This document shows, in pieces, positions 1 to 12,582 of a stretch of 64,000 nucleotides of DNA. The notes beneath the pieces were generated by a model. It made no database searches. It was not told where the DNA came from and saw nothing but the letters and a program-made list of their open reading frames with translations. The DNA lies in NCBI GenBank assembly GCA_905221605.1, contig CAJNDS010002146.1, forward strand, positions 62,001 through 126,000. Direction: 5' to 3'. The translations under genes were made by a program, and so were the position numbers. Numbering within the stretch: the stretch's first letter is position 1; each line of letters starts with the position of its first letter. Source of the DNA: Symbiodinium natans. Its lineage: Eukaryota > Sar > Dinophyceae > Suessiales > Symbiodiniaceae.

Positions 1-1000
1 CGGAGGACATTTGATGGACGCTCAACCGGAACCATACCGAATCATTGCTTTTGCCGGAGCACCCGAAGCCCCGAAAGGCTCGGAAACCCCTGAATCCCAA
101 AACTGGGACTCTGCATTGCGGCGTGGGCTTGTGAGCAGGGCAGCTTCGCAGTATTTATACCAATATCATATAAAGAAGAGGTTCGCTCCTGGAGGTATGG
201 GGACCTTATCGGGTTGCGACCTATAACAGCGGCTGGCACTACATCCCCCCGAAGCCCTACCGGTCGTGCGCAGCAGCTGTGAAACTGCGGATCTCGGCTT
301 TTCTTGGTTCTGAAAGATGCTGAAGCCAGCACAAGCTACGGCTCATGCCTTCTTTGGGCTCATCTGCCGCCGGAGACGATCAAACAGGCCTCAGGCACTA
401 TCATGTGGGATTCATCTAAGCTGTGGTCCCTTCTGAACACCATGAGATGTTGCAGGCCCCTTTTCTCTAGGGTACCCCAAAACGGACCATCACCTAGGAG
501 AGGTGACCATGTGCAGCATGGTAGTGGGTTGTCCTGTGCATAGGACACCAAGACCAAGACGTGGTGAACACAAATCAATGTGAATGTAGGGTTTAGTGTT
601 TAGGGTTTAGGGTTTTTCCCACCCGACTAGCAAGCAGCAATGCGGGGTCATCACTACAGGGTTTAGGGTTTAGGGCTCAAGGAAGTCGTGGTTGCCGAAA
701 CCCCAGCATTGATCAAGACAAGTCGCTGAACTGGCTGGCATCTGGCCTGAGCTTGTGCAGAGGCCATCTCCCCTGCCCTAAACCCTAAACACTAAATACC
801 CTAAACCCCAAACCCTTTTTGCAACTGGGCTTGAGGACTAGCCAGATACTTGCAACCCTAAACCCTAAACCCTAAACATCCCTAAACCCTAAACCCCAAA
901 CCCAAAGCAAGCTCAGGGGCAGAGGGGGCAGCGGATGTGGCGGGATTTCCTTGCCGCCTCAGGTCCCACATCAGAAAAGCAGTCCCGGACAGGCATGTGT
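1..1000. other. Non-coding sequence with TTTAGGG words; no gene seen
   Basis: Open frames here are short and overlap on both strands without family resemblance. From about 590 the sequence is threaded with TTTAGGG and CCCTAAA words on both strands. Bases 612-655 carry a module (CCACCCGACTAGC, AGCAGCAATGCGGGGTCATC) that recurs at 26648-26690. Confidence 0.6.
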
Positions 1001-1920
1001 TATATATATATATGTATATTGACCCTCAACCCCACTTGCTTTAGGGTGGAGTTTTTTTTTCTTCCCTTTTTTTTTTTGCTTCCCTTTTTTTTTTGGTTTT
1101 CTTGGCTTTTGCTAGGAAAGCCACCATTCCCTCCGTATTTTCAAAGGATTCTTACTACTCTTACTCGGATTAGGAGCTGGTTATTTTTTGGGGGTATTTT
1201 TTTGGGTTTTTTGTTGGGTGTTTTTTGTGGTTTTCATGTGTCATCTAGAAAAGTCCTCTATTTACTATATGCGAAAAGGTATATATGTATATATGTATAT
1301 ATGTATATATGTATATATGTATATATGTATATATGTATATATGTATATATGTATATATGTATATATGTATATGTTTATATTTGTATGTATATATGTATAC
1401 TTATATATATATATTGTTTAATTATTTAGCTATCTATATTTACATATATTTATGTCTTTATATATATTCATATATATTTATATACATTGAGATATACATA
1501 TATATATTATATATACATTTATATATATATAATCTTATTTGATACGTATTATGTATTTTTTATATATATATATATATATATTTATTTATATTTATATGTG
1601 TTTATATGTGTTTGTAAGTGTCTATATATATATATTTATATTTATATATACATATATATAATTATGGATAATTCTATATATGTCTATAATGTATATATAC
1701 ATATAGCTTTATGTATATTTATATATTTATGTATTCATGTACTTATGTATTTGTGTATTTGTGTATTTGTGTATTTGTGTATTTATGTATTTATGTATTT
1801 TTGTATTTATGTATTTATGTATTCATATATTTATATATTTACATATGTATATATTTATATAGTTATGTATTTATACATTTATGTATTTATATCTTTCTAT
1901 ATTTCTATATTTATACAAGT
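1000..1920. repeat. AT-rich simple-sequence tract, mainly ATATATGT units
   Basis: From about 1275 to 1375 there is a near-perfect ATATATGT (8-bp) array, followed by degenerate TATATATT, TATTTATG and TATTTGTG units. Poly-T and TTTTGG runs precede it. The Tyr/Ile/Val-rich frames it yields are by-products of the repeat. Confidence 0.9.
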
Positions 1921-3110
1921 TTCATATGCTTTGAAGCAAGCTTGCACGGCTTAAAAAAAGCGGGGGGGTTAGGGGGGGGCGCAGCCCCCCCCCCCATTTG
2001 CAAAAGATTCAGATGATTTGCATGATGGGTTTCAAAAAAAGTTTATGCTTTGAAGCAAGCTTGCACGGCTTAAAAAAAGCGGGGGGGTTGGGGGCGGCGC
2101 AGACCCCCCCCCATTTGCAAACACAATGCGTGCATGATGGGTTTCAAAAAAAGTTTCATATGCTTTGAAGCAAGCTTGCACGGCTTAAAAAAAGCGGGGG
2201 GGTTGGGGGGGACGCAGCCCCCCCCCCATTTGCAAACACAATGCCTGCATGATGGGTTTCAAAAAAAGTTTCATATGCTTTGAAGCAAGCTTGCACGGCT
2301 AAAAAAAAAGCGGGGGGGTTGGGGGGGGGGGCAGCCCCCCCCATTTGCAAACACAATGCTTGCATGATGGGTTTCAAAAAAGTTTCATATGCTTTGAAGC
2401 AAGCTTGCACGGCTTAAAAAAAGCGGGGGGGTTGGGGGGGGCGCAGCCCCCCCCATTTGCAAACACAATGCTTGCATGATGGGTTTCAAAAAAAGTTATG
2501 CTTTGAAGCAAGCTTGCACGGCTTAAAAAAAGGGGGGGGGTTGGGGGCGGCGCAGCCCCCCCCATTTGCAAACACAATGCTTGCATGATGGGTTTCAAAA
2601 AAAGTTTCATATGCTTTGAAGCAAGCTTGCACGGCTTAAAAAAAAGCGGGGGGGTTAGGGGGGGGCGCAGCCCCCCCCCATTTGCAAACGCAATGCTTGC
2701 ATGATGTGTTTCAAAAAGTTTCATATGCTTTGAAGCAAGTTTGCACGGCTTAGAAAAGCGGGGGGGTTGGGGGGGGGGGGGGGGGGGGGGCGCAGCCCCC
2801 CCCATTTGCAAACACAATGCTTGCATGATGGGTTTCAAAAAAAGTTTCATATGCTTTGAAGCAAGCTTGCACGGCTTTAAAAAAAGCGGGGGGGTTGGGG
2901 GGGGCGCAGCCCCCCCCATTTGCAAACACAATGCTTGCATGATGGGTTTCAAAAAAAGTTTCATATGCTTTGCAGCAAGCTTGCATGGCTTAAAAAAAGC
3001 GGGGGGGTTGGGGGGGGGGGGGGGCGCAGCCCCCCCCCATTTGCAAACACAATGCTTGCATGATGGGTTTCAAAAAAAGTTTCATGTGCTTTGAAGCAAG
3101 CTTGCACGTT
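1921..3110. repeat. Tandem array, about 115 bp x 11 copies, with G-run/C-run hairpins
   Basis: Each unit contains ATGCTTTGAAGCAAGCTTGC, a poly-A run, AGCGGGGGGGTTGGGGG, then GCGCAGCCCCCCCC, ATTTGCAAACACAATGC and ATGATGGGTTTC. The G run and the C run can pair, and the G-rich half could form quadruplexes. Unit length varies mainly through the homopolymer runs. Confidence 0.93.
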
Positions 3111-3124
3111 CAAGGCTTCGGGGT

Positions 3125-3318
3125 TCAGGGCTTACTTTCGTTCTTTCTTTCATTCTTTCATTCTTTCCTTCTCTATTGTTGGCTTCCTTTCTTTACTCCT
3201 TTCTGTTGTTTGTGTTTCCTTCTTTTTTTCTTTCTGGCTGACTTTCTTTCGTTCTTTCTTTCCTATTGTTTGCCTCCTTTCTTTACTCCTTTCTGTTCTT
3301 GCCGTCTTTCATTCTTTC

Positions 3319-3388
<70 letters not shown>

Positions 3389-3628
3389 TTCTTTCTTTCT
3401 CTCTCCCTTTCTTTCTTTCTTTATTTCTTTCTTTCTTTCTCTCTTCCTTTCTGTCTTTCTTGCTGTCTTTTTTTCGTTCTTTCTTTCTTCTTTCTGTCTT
3501 TCTGCCTGCTTCTCGTTCTTTCTTTCTTTCTTTCCTTCTGTCTTTCTTTCTTTCTCTCTTTCTCTCGTTCTTTCTTTCTTCCTTGCTTTCTTTCTTTCTT
3601 TCTTTCTTCTTTCTGTCTTTCTGCCTGT

Positions 3629-3700
<72 letters not shown>

Positions 3701-3790
3701 TTTTTCTTTCTTTCTTTCTTTCTTTCTCTCTTTCGTTCTTTCTTCCTTGCTTTCTTTCTTTCTTTCTTTCTTTCTTTCCTTCTCTCTGGT
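3125..3790. repeat. CTTT microsatellite with an embedded TAG array
   Basis: TTTC/CTTT repeats run over about 660 bases, all pyrimidine on the plus strand. They are interrupted at 3317-3388 by about 24 copies of TAG. The Phe/Leu/Ser-rich and Lys/Arg/Glu-rich frames on either strand come from the repeat. Confidence 0.93.
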
Positions 3791-3829
3791 TTGCTTCCTG
3801 TCTTGAGACTGGAGAACACGAGGACCCCC

Positions 3830-4040
3830 CCAAAAAAAAGGGAAGCAAAAAAAAAAAAAAGGAAGCAAAAAACACACCCTCCCTTGCTTTACCACCGGCA
3901 TTTGGGCCATCGAAATTAAAATTGTGTCCCAGCGAAGTAAACCCTACAGCCTCTGGGCTTGCCATTCGTTCCTCCTACACGACTTCGAGACACTACAGCT
4001 TACACACCTTCAAGCTTAGACACGTTGAAGGTCTGTCCCT
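3830..4040. other. Unique spacer between two repeat blocks
   Basis: It starts with poly-C and poly-A runs and then about 150 bases of ordinary sequence. No gene or RNA is recognised. Confidence 0.4.
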
Positions 4041-6490
4041 CCCTTGAAGGCACACCCAGCTGATGCTCGTGATGCTCGCGCGCCTGGTCCTTCCCTTGAG
4101 GGCACTCCTGCTCGCCACCACTTGAGGGCACACGCAGCTGCCGCTCATGATGCTCGCCACGCTTGGTCCCTCCCTTGAAGGTACACCCAGCTGATGCTCG
4201 TGATGCTCGCTGCACCTGGTCCTTCCCTTGAGGGCACACGCAGCTGATGCTCCTGATGCTCGCCACGCTTGGTCCCTCCCTTGAAGGCACACCCAGCTGA
4301 TGCTCGTGATGCTCGCTGCGCCTGGTCCTTTTCTTGAGGGCACACGCAGCTGATGCTCGTGATGCTCGCCTCGCTTGGTCCTTCCCGTGAAGGCACACCC
4401 AGCTGATGCTCGTGATGCTCGCTGCACCTGGTCCTTCCCTTAAGGGCACACGCAGCTGATGCTCCTGATGCTCGCCACGCTTGGTCCCTCCCTTGAAGGC
4501 ACACCCAGCTGATGCTCGTGATGCTCGCTGCACCTGGTCCTTCCCTTGAGGGCACACGCAGCTGATGCTCCTGATGCTCGCCACGCTTGGTCCCTCCCTT
4601 GAAGGCACACCCAGCTGATGCTCGTGATGCTCGCTGCGCCTGGTCCTTCCCTTGAGGGCTCACGCAGCTGATGCTCGTGATGCTCGCCTCGCTTGGTCCT
4701 TCCCGTGAAGGCACACCCAGCTGATGCTCGTGATGCTGCGCCTGGTCCTTCCCTTGAGGGCACATGCAGCTGATGCTCATCATGAGCATCAGCTGAGCTG
4801 TGTGCCCTCGCGGCAGTCGACAAGTCGTCGGACTTTCGGTTCCTGCAGATGCTTCCGACTGTCTCAGTCTCCACAGTGCTTGTGCCCTCAAGGGAGGGAA
4901 CAGGCGCAGTGAGCATCATGAGCATCAGCTGGGTGCTCCTTCAAGGGAGGGACCAGGCGCAGCCATCTGCGTGTGCCCTCGAGGGAGGCACCAAGCGTGG
5001 CGAGCATCATGAGCATCAGCTCAGGCGCAGGGAGCACCATGAGCATCAGCTGGGTGTGCCTTCAAGGGAGGGACCAAGCGTGGCGAGCATCAGGAGCATC
5101 AGCTGTGTGTGCCCTCAAGGGAGTGACCAGGCGCAGCGAGCATCACGAGCATCCGCTGGGTGTGCCTTCAATGGAGGGACCAAGCGTGGCGAGCATCATG
5201 AGCATCAGCTGCGTGTGCCCTCAAGGGAGGGACCAGGCGCAGCGAGATGAGCATCAGCTGCGTATGCCCTCAAGGGAGGGACCAGGCGCAGCGAGCATCA
5301 CGAGCATCAGCTGCTTGTGCCCTCAAGGGAGGGACCAGGCGCAGCGAGCATCACGAGCATCAGCTGGGTGTGCCTTCAAGGGAGGGACCAGGCGCAGCGA
5401 GCATCATGAGCATCAGCTGCGTGTGCCCTCAAGGGAAGGACCAGGCGCAGCGAGCATCACGAGCATCAGCTGGGTGTGCCTTCAAGGGAGGGACAAGGCG
5501 CAGCGAGCATCATGAGCATCAGCTGCGTGTGCCCTCAAGGGAAGGACCAGGCGCAGCGAGCACCACGAGCATCAGCTGCGTGTGCCTTCAAGGGACCAAG
5601 CGTGGCGAGCATCATGAGCATCAGCTGCGTGTGCCCTCAAGGGAGGGACCAGGCGCAGCGAGCATCAGCTGCGTGTGCCCTCAAGGGAGGGACCAGGCGC
5701 AGCGAGCATCACGAGCATCAGCTGGGTGTGCCTTCAAGGGAGGGACCAAGCGTGGCGAGCATCATGAGCATCAGCTGCGTGTGCCCTCAAGGGAGGGACC
5801 AGGCGCAGCGAGCATCACGAGCATCAGCTGGGTGTGCCTTCAAGGGAGGGACCAAGCGTGGCGAGCATCATGAGCATCAGCTGCGTGCGCCCTCAAGGGA
5901 GGGACCAGGCGCAGTGAGCATCACGAGCATCACATCAGCTGCGCGTGCCCTCAAGGGAGGGACCAGGCGCAGCGAGCATCACGAGCATCAGCTGCGTGTG
6001 CCCTCAAGGGAGGGACCAGGCGCAGTGAGCATCACGAGCATCAGCTGGGTGTACCTTCAAGGGAGGGACCAAGCGTGGCGAGCATCATGAGCAGCAGCTG
6101 CGTGTGCCCTCAAGGGAGGGACCAGGCTCAGCGAGCATCACGAGCATCAGCTTGGTGTGCCTTCAAGGGAGGGACCAAGCGTGGCGAGCATCATGAGCAT
6201 CAGCTGCGTGTGCCCTCAAGGGAGGGACCAGGCACAGCGAGCATCACGAGCATCAGCTGGGTGTGCCTTCAAGGGAGGGATCAAGCGTGGCGAGCATCAT
6301 GAGCATCAGCTGCGTGTGCCCTCAAGGGAGGGATCAGGCGCAGCGAGATGAGCATCAGCTGCGTGTGCCCTCAAGGGAGGGACCAGGCGCAGCGAGCATC
6401 ACGAGCATCAGCTGGGTGTGCCTTCAAGGGAGGGACCAGGCGCAGCGAGCATCATGAGCATCAGCTGGGTGTGCCTTCAAGGGAGGGACC
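4040..6490. repeat. 53-bp minisatellite arranged as a large inverted repeat
   Basis: The unit reads GAGCATCACGAGCATCAGCT, then GCGTGTGCCCTCAAGGGAGG and GACCAGGCGCAGC. Left of about 4781 the array runs in one orientation (about 14 units); right of it, the other (about 30 units). The junction is a perfect palindrome around CAGCTGATGCTCAT. Two unit variants (CAGGCGCAGC and AAGCGTGGC) tend to alternate, giving a 106-bp higher-order period. As 53 is not a multiple of 3, repeated frames stay open in all phases; I do not consider them genes. Confidence 0.93.
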
Positions 6491-6574
6491 AAACCAGATT
6501 CAGCAAGATACATAAGACCAATTGCGCTGCAAACCGGGAGAGACGGACACAAAACTCGGGCCTCCTAGGCTCTC

Positions 6575-6660
6575 TCTTCTTCCTCTTCTTCTTCTTCTTT
6601 TTCTTCTTCTTCTTCTTCTTCTTCTTCTTCTTCTTCTTCGGGGCTTCTTCTTCTTCGGGG
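6575..6660. repeat. TTC microsatellite
   Basis: TTC/TCT repeats, about 20 copies, end in two GGGGCTTCTTC-like units. Confidence 0.9.
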
Positions 6661-8120
6661 CATGAAGGGCGCACCAGATGCCCTCCGCGCAGAATGCGCC
6701 CCCAATCCATGCTCAGTCGGCGTGAGAAGTCGCCCCGGGAGGGAAAGAGACCACCAGAACCATCAGACCGAAAGGGCGTACATGTAATTCCAACCTTGCA
6801 TTCCCCTTTCCCCCTTGAATGGGCTTGTGTGAACCTAGGCTCTCTCTCTCTCACTCACTTCCTGTCATGGGGCGTGAGGTCAGGGATTTCCCCCCTCCCG
6901 CGCGCTCTAGGAGCACCCCCACGTGTTGCACACCAGCGTGCGGGCGCAAAGCCCCTAAGTCCAGCGAGCTTCCACAACGCCAAAGACTGAGCTTGCAGCT
7001 GTGCCCATGCTGCGACCTCTGGGGGTTTAGGGTATTCGTTTCTTCTGCCATCTGCCCACCCTGGTCACTGCCAAAAAGTCAGGGTTGAGGGCCTCTGGGC
7101 TGTGAGGAAAATGAGAAGAAGGGGCATGCTAGACCCGAAGCAGAAGTCGGGGTTCTCTACGCACAACGCGGCTGCCATGGGCCCATGCGAAGAAGCCTTT
7201 TTATGCCTTTTTAGCTGACAAACATGGAGCCGACATCCTCAGCCCTAAGCTCTCAGAGCGACCACCCGCCAAGAAAACCTTGCTCCCTCCCTCCCCTCCC
7301 GCCCCTACAATCCTACAAAAGACCCTCAATCCCCAGATGTGCCCTGAACCCTAATGATGCCTGTCCCACAGAGCAGACCGGTCCGGCCAAGCCCGATCCT
7401 CAAGCTGCCAGGCTTGCGAGGAACGGTCCGGGGCTTCTGGTCTAGGATGGCCCTTAAAACCCTCTGAAAAAATATTCCTGAATATGATCCTTTTAAACCC
7501 AATAAGGTAAAAATGTCCCAAGGCCCTACCTAGTAGTGTGTTTTGCGCCACCCGTCGAGCTCAGCTCCACGAGGGTTTATTGGGCTAAGGGTTTAGTGGC
7601 CTCTGGCCTGGGAATGGGTATGCTGAGTACTTGATCTTGAGTTTCTTGAATCTCACAGGGATTGGGGAGACTATTCATGTTGGGAAATACCAGGGGACCT
7701 ATGTCTAGGTTTTAGCTCCGTTTAGTGAGGGCTATAGGGTTTAAGTTTTCGGTTTAAGCTTGGAGGTTTTCTGCAGCGGGTTTGGGTAGTGGAAGTTTCA
7801 AGGACTTGAGAGGGGTAAGAGACTCTGGGGGCCTGACTTTCAAGGGCAACCGAAACCCTAAACTACGATTTGCTGAAGAACCACCCAAAAACAAAAGCAT
7901 ATTCTTCCTTAGAAGGGTAATGTAGAGAGAATTGTTGTCTCTTTTGTGGGGTTCCTAAGCGTAGTTACCTGGCCTCAGGAGTTCCCTGCCTCTGTTTCCC
8001 TTGTAATGCGTCAGGCTCAGGACGTGTAGACTGTTGGAGCTTTCGAGGCTTCAAGGGTCTTTAGGTGCACTCGCGAGCGGCAGGGTTGATGACTCTGTCC
8101 GACTGTTCAAGAAGTTGGTC
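6660..8120. other. Non-coding spacer; one dispersed repeat copy
   Basis: No gene recognised. Bases 7441-7540 hold a copy of the roughly 95-bp dispersed repeat. A plus-strand stretch at 8034-8123 (LELSRLQGSLGAL then RVDDSVRLFKKLV) looks exon-like but has no partner. Confidence 0.4.
7441..7540 (+). repeat. Dispersed ~95-bp repeat, copy 1
   Basis: Core CTCTGAAAAAATATTCCTGA, then ATATGATCCTTTTAAACCCA and ATAAGG, ending near CCCAAGGCCCTACCTAG. Related copies lie at 22500, 30706 and 33112. Confidence 0.8.
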
Positions 8121-8122
8121 TT

Positions 8123-8226
8123 CTCTCCCTCCCTCTCTCCTTCCCTCTCTCCCTCCCTCTCTCCCTCCCTCTCTCCCTCCCTCTCTCCCTCCCTCTCTCC
8201 CTCCCTCTCTCCCTCCCTCTCTCCCT
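8123..8226. repeat. CCCTCTCT microsatellite
   Basis: About 13 copies of the 8-bp unit CCCTCTCT. Confidence 0.95.
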
Positions 8227-8229
8227 TTA

Positions 8230-11200
8230 ATCCCCAGCAACCCAGTGCACTTGCCAAAACCCTCAAGCAACAAACTTGATAGACTCAAAGACTCTAAAAG
8301 TCTGCAACACCCAGGCACATCACATCCTCCCTTCCCAGCCGCTTTCCACGCTGTATCTGCACCATGCTCGAGACATGTTTGGCTCTTTCGAGCCTTTTCC
8401 GTTACCTTGCCGGGGGTGAAAGAAATGGCCAGGATGCAGCACACTGCCTCCACAGCTTTGTTGGGCGTGGAGGCTCTGCCATTGCTATGCCTTGATTTCA
8501 GAAGCTTTGGGTAGCTTGCCCCTGAGGCCGCGGGGCAATCACACTCCGCTGGAGGCCAGGTATACAACTCGCAATGGTCTTCCAAGCGCTCTCAGGCCCA
8601 AAAGCTTCACCATCTCCGTTGCACTGCCGCTCTCCCGCTGTATCATAGCAAAGAGGGCTGCGGGTTGAGGGCTTATGGCACCTTCGGGCAACTTGCGACA
8701 TATGATTTATCCTGAAAGCCTTCTCTGATGTCGCCTTCTCCATGCAAGAGCACGGCTGCAACTGTCTGTCGGGAGACGGAACCCTCGAAATCTTTGGTGG
8801 GTCCGTGAAAAGCTTAAACACCGCAGAAGCGAGCACCCTCCCCCCCTAGTTAATTCAGAGCTGTCATGGTGTTACATGGCAGGGAGTTCTGAGGAGGTTT
8901 TAACTCGTATTTGGGTTTGGACGTCAAGCCCTGGCCGGCTGAGAGACTCTGTGGAGTCAGTACCTGGTTCATAGACTCATAAGAGGGCTGTCAGTGTCCC
9001 CTTTCCGTCAGGAAAACATGAGAATATGCAGACATGCTGGACAGGGGTTGGGGGTTCAGAGCCTAGAGCTAGAAAAAGTCCTGATCAACCCTATATAAAC
9101 CCTTAACTGCAATCCACAGGCCACAGGGTCTATCCTCCTAACTCCTGATGTGGCGCTTACGTCGCCGTGCGATGGGAGAGGGCTGCTGGTACGTATGGCT
9201 CGGCTTTGTTTTTGCGAAGTCCTAGAGGCACGCATTTAAAGGTTTCTTTCGTTTGAGGCCTGTGTGGTCGTTCTATACTTGTAGCATTGGCAAACTCATG
9301 TTGTAGGCTCCTATACCACAGTACAAATCCAAGCTTGAATAACATGCTCTCCTGGGCTCTATAGAAAATAAGACATACTTCCTAAGGAGGGCATTAAGTA
9401 TGTCCCTGTCACAAAAATGGCACACACCAAGGGCCGTCAGACCCGGCGCGCGAGGAAAGCGCTGGGTGCCTTCAGGGCAGAAGGGGCCAGGCGTTCAGGG
9501 CTGTTATTGCCGGGCAAGGGTGTTGTCCCTCCGAGTTTGGGGCTTAGAGCTTGGGCTGAGGGCTTTTTTTAACCTGTGATATTCCACAACAAAAAACCCA
9601 CTAGTAAGAGCCCTCCGAATGAGTAAGAGCCCTCCGAATGAGAACGAGAATCAACAGACGAGACCCACTGAGACACACTCATGATCTCACCGCGCTGCGC
9701 CAAACCAAGGCAGTCCCAAGACCCTAAACTTCTGAGCAGATAATGAAAGGCCTAGGGCCTAGCTTCTACGACAAGATTCTAGGAGTTCCTTAATTCCACC
9801 CTCTAAAGCCGTGGCGCAAGCACCAAGTCGGAGGCTCCATGGTGCATGGGCCCATCGTGGCGCAGCGCGAAGCTGCCGAACTGCATGCTGTTCAGCACCT
9901 TGGGGAGGGTGGGTGGGGGGGGCGGGAAGTTTCTGAACCTCAGAACCGCGCAGCTCTAACACCTCGGGCTTCAGGCTTCTCCAGAATGAGGGGCACACAT
10001 GGGGTGTCACATGCAGAAGCAGCAAGCAGCAAGACGCGCAGGCATTGCAAGTCTTGGAAGCTGCGCGTCAGCTAGGCAACTCTACTCCGCGCCTATCAGC
10101 GACAAGCGAAAGACACCCTGAACAACCGTGCCTTCATCTCCAAAGACACACCAATCCCCACAATTCGAAGTCAATCGATCACGAAAACTGCCCGGATCCA
10201 GAGCTTGAACTTGAATTCGAAATCCCAAGCCGCAGGCCCTGCTCAGGTAAGACCCGCACCATTCGGAACCCCACGATGACCATGACTAAAAGGAGGTTGT
10301 CGTAGGCGCCACCGATGGCCTTGATGTTGGGGCTTTAGGGCTGAGGAAAGTTTAGGGTTTAGCAACCGACGCAGAGAGTTGGAAAAGCAAGGGGGGGAGA
10401 AGCCGCATGGATAACCGCTCTGCCTGCAATAGCCCGACGTAACACCGTGAAGTGTCGATAATCACCGTACGTAAGCCCCCCAAATCTCCAACCCCATTTC
10501 TTGCAAACGGGACATTGACAGCCTAAACAAGGCCTGGTGGAACTAGACGAGCTGCAGCACTCAATATGCTCGAAACCATGCTCTGGACCCTCATTCCACA
10601 ACCCTATCTCCCACGCTGACCTCAACCCTAAACCCTGAACTTCCCCCTCCTCGGCCAGCACCGCGACAACACCCACGAGCAGCCGCTCGGAGACGGTGGC
10701 GGGGCCTGCGAAGGTGATCCTGGGCCCGGCATGCCAGGAATCCTACATACCCGTACATATCCCTGACCTCTGTCACTACATCCACAAAACCCCTGAACCC
10801 CAGACCCTAACCCCTTTTTTGTATCCTGGCCTGTGGAACTGCCGGGTAAAGAAAATGCACTAACCCTAAAAACCCCCATTCCCGAAACCCGCCGCAGAGG
10901 CTCATCGTGAAGAACAAGACGGCAGCGCTACCGCCTGCGGTTGCCAGGCGGTCTCGGGTGTTCGGGTTGAGGCGTATAGGGTTTGCGGGACCCTGAATCC
11001 TGCTACCCCATAGAGCCCCTACACATGCAACTGTGACAAAACCCCTAAACACAACCCTAAACCCTAAACCCTAAACCCTAAACCCTAAACCCTTATCCAG
11101 GAACCGATCGGCCGATCTAATCTCATGCGGATGGCCCCGGAATTCTGGAGGCCTTCAGGACGTTTGGCAGCTTGAGGGTTGTGGTCGTGAAGTTGATCTA

Positions 11201-12582
11201 GGGGTTTCGGGAGACGTCGCCCCGCCCAACAGCCTCGCACTCTGCAGGAATTCGGGTTTAGGGTGTATCCTTCACTTGGCAGATGTCCCCAAACCCTCGA
11301 CCTCCCTCCTAATCCCTAAACACTTTTAAACTACAGACTGGTGTCGACATCTCATCGACCCTTTTTTAAGCACGGACTGAGGCTGCCGGCAACACCTGAT
11401 CAACCCTAAACCCTAAACTCTAAACTCCAAACCCCAAAATAAACCCTGACCCTCTAAAGCCTCAACCCGAACCCCCTGGCTTCTGACTACAGGGCCGCAC
11501 CTATGGTCTTGGTCACGCCGCCCCGACTCCACCACACAGGGTTCACCACGCCCTTGTCCTGCGGCTCTCGACAACTTCTCAGGAATCCAAAACCTCTTCA
11601 GCTCCTCATGGTCCGCCACTTTTTTTGGGACAGGGATGTTTATGCGAAAAGCGCTCTGAAACCGGGGACCCGAGGGCCTCGGACTAGGCGCCTCTCAAGG
11701 GTAACACACATCCCCGGCACGAACTCCGGCGCAGAAGGTTGGGGAGGTCTATGTTGCTCTTTTTTTTCTCCGCGGGGCGTCGCGACGGTCTCCCAAGGTC
11801 TAAAAGCAAAGTTGGCCACATCATCCTAACATGGGGGAGCTGGTTGCGAGGGCGTGTGCTTTCTTGGGCCAAGCCGGAGCTCCACTATGCCAGGTGCCGA
11901 TGTGGAGAACAGCTCCTGAGAGCTCCCTCCCGATAGGGATCGTGGAGTGTGGGCTCCTCTTCCACTCGAGAAGAAGTAGGTAAAAGGAAGTCTTGAATCC
12001 CGATCGAAAGGGCATGCACCAGGTGCAGCTGAAGCGAACCCGGAGGCAGCCTTTTGTAAAGCCAAGACCGGGTTGTGGGGGGGAACGAAATGGACGTCAA
12101 CTGGTGGCAAGCCTCTCCAGACCTGATCTCCCTCACGGGTTTTTTGGGTGGCAGCTCTGTTTGAAGGGATAGGGTCCAGGGAATTTAGGGTTTTAAACCC
12201 GAAACCCTAAACCCGAGAGGGGTTGCAGATCAGCCTAAGCAGTGCACCAGGGACACCATCTGCTCAAAATGCAGCCTCCGCAGCAGCAGCCACGGTGAAC
12301 GTGGGATCTCAGAACTATCAAAAGCAACCAAGATGGAGCTCACAGCTCTCTTAGGGTTTAGGGCCGTTTAGGGTTTAGGTTTAGGGCCTAAAGAGTCCAA
12401 GGCTGTCTGCAGCAGGCTGCGAGCAGCAAGCATCTGAAACCAAAAATCCTGCTCTCGCGCGCGGCGCATCTTTCACAAACCGCTTGCGCTCAAATTTGTG
12501 ATGGCGAGGCTCCTCCCAAACTGGAGGCTCACGCCAGTGAGACAGGGCCCACCTGCAAAGCCCGGGCAGGGTCCTCAGTCTC
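8230..12582. other. Spacer rich in CCCTAAA words; no gene established
   Basis: CCCTAAA clusters occur at 11041-11090 and 11405-11420, with TTTAGGG at 12355-12385. A minus-strand stretch at about 11540-11617 (VADHEELKRFWIPEKLSRAA) looks exon-like. A 40-bp module containing AAGCACGGACTGAGGCTGCC at 11366-11400 recurs at 47490-47525. A 19-bp unit GTAAGAGCCCTCCGAATGA is duplicated at 9604-9642. Confidence 0.45.
11041..11092. repeat. Interstitial CCCTAAA array
   Basis: About six tandem CCCTAAA units, the complement of TTTAGGG. Confidence 0.9.

Noticed and set aside
935-2016. Long Tyr/Ile-rich open frames
   Set aside because: They follow directly from ATATATGT and TATTTATG repeats; no non-repeat coding signal.
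2156-3094. Repeated peptides such as CKLASKHMKLF with proline runs
   Set aside because: Translation of the 115-bp tandem unit, open on both strands; no start context or family.
3060-4047. Phe/Leu/Ser-rich and Lys/Glu/Arg-rich frames of 200-250 codons
   Set aside because: By-products of the CTTT and TAG microsatellites.
3993-6457. Overlapping frames with HHEHQL and VPSREGPG repeats in many phases
   Set aside because: The 53-bp minisatellite keeps all phases open; an array that inverts at 4781 is not a plausible single coding region.
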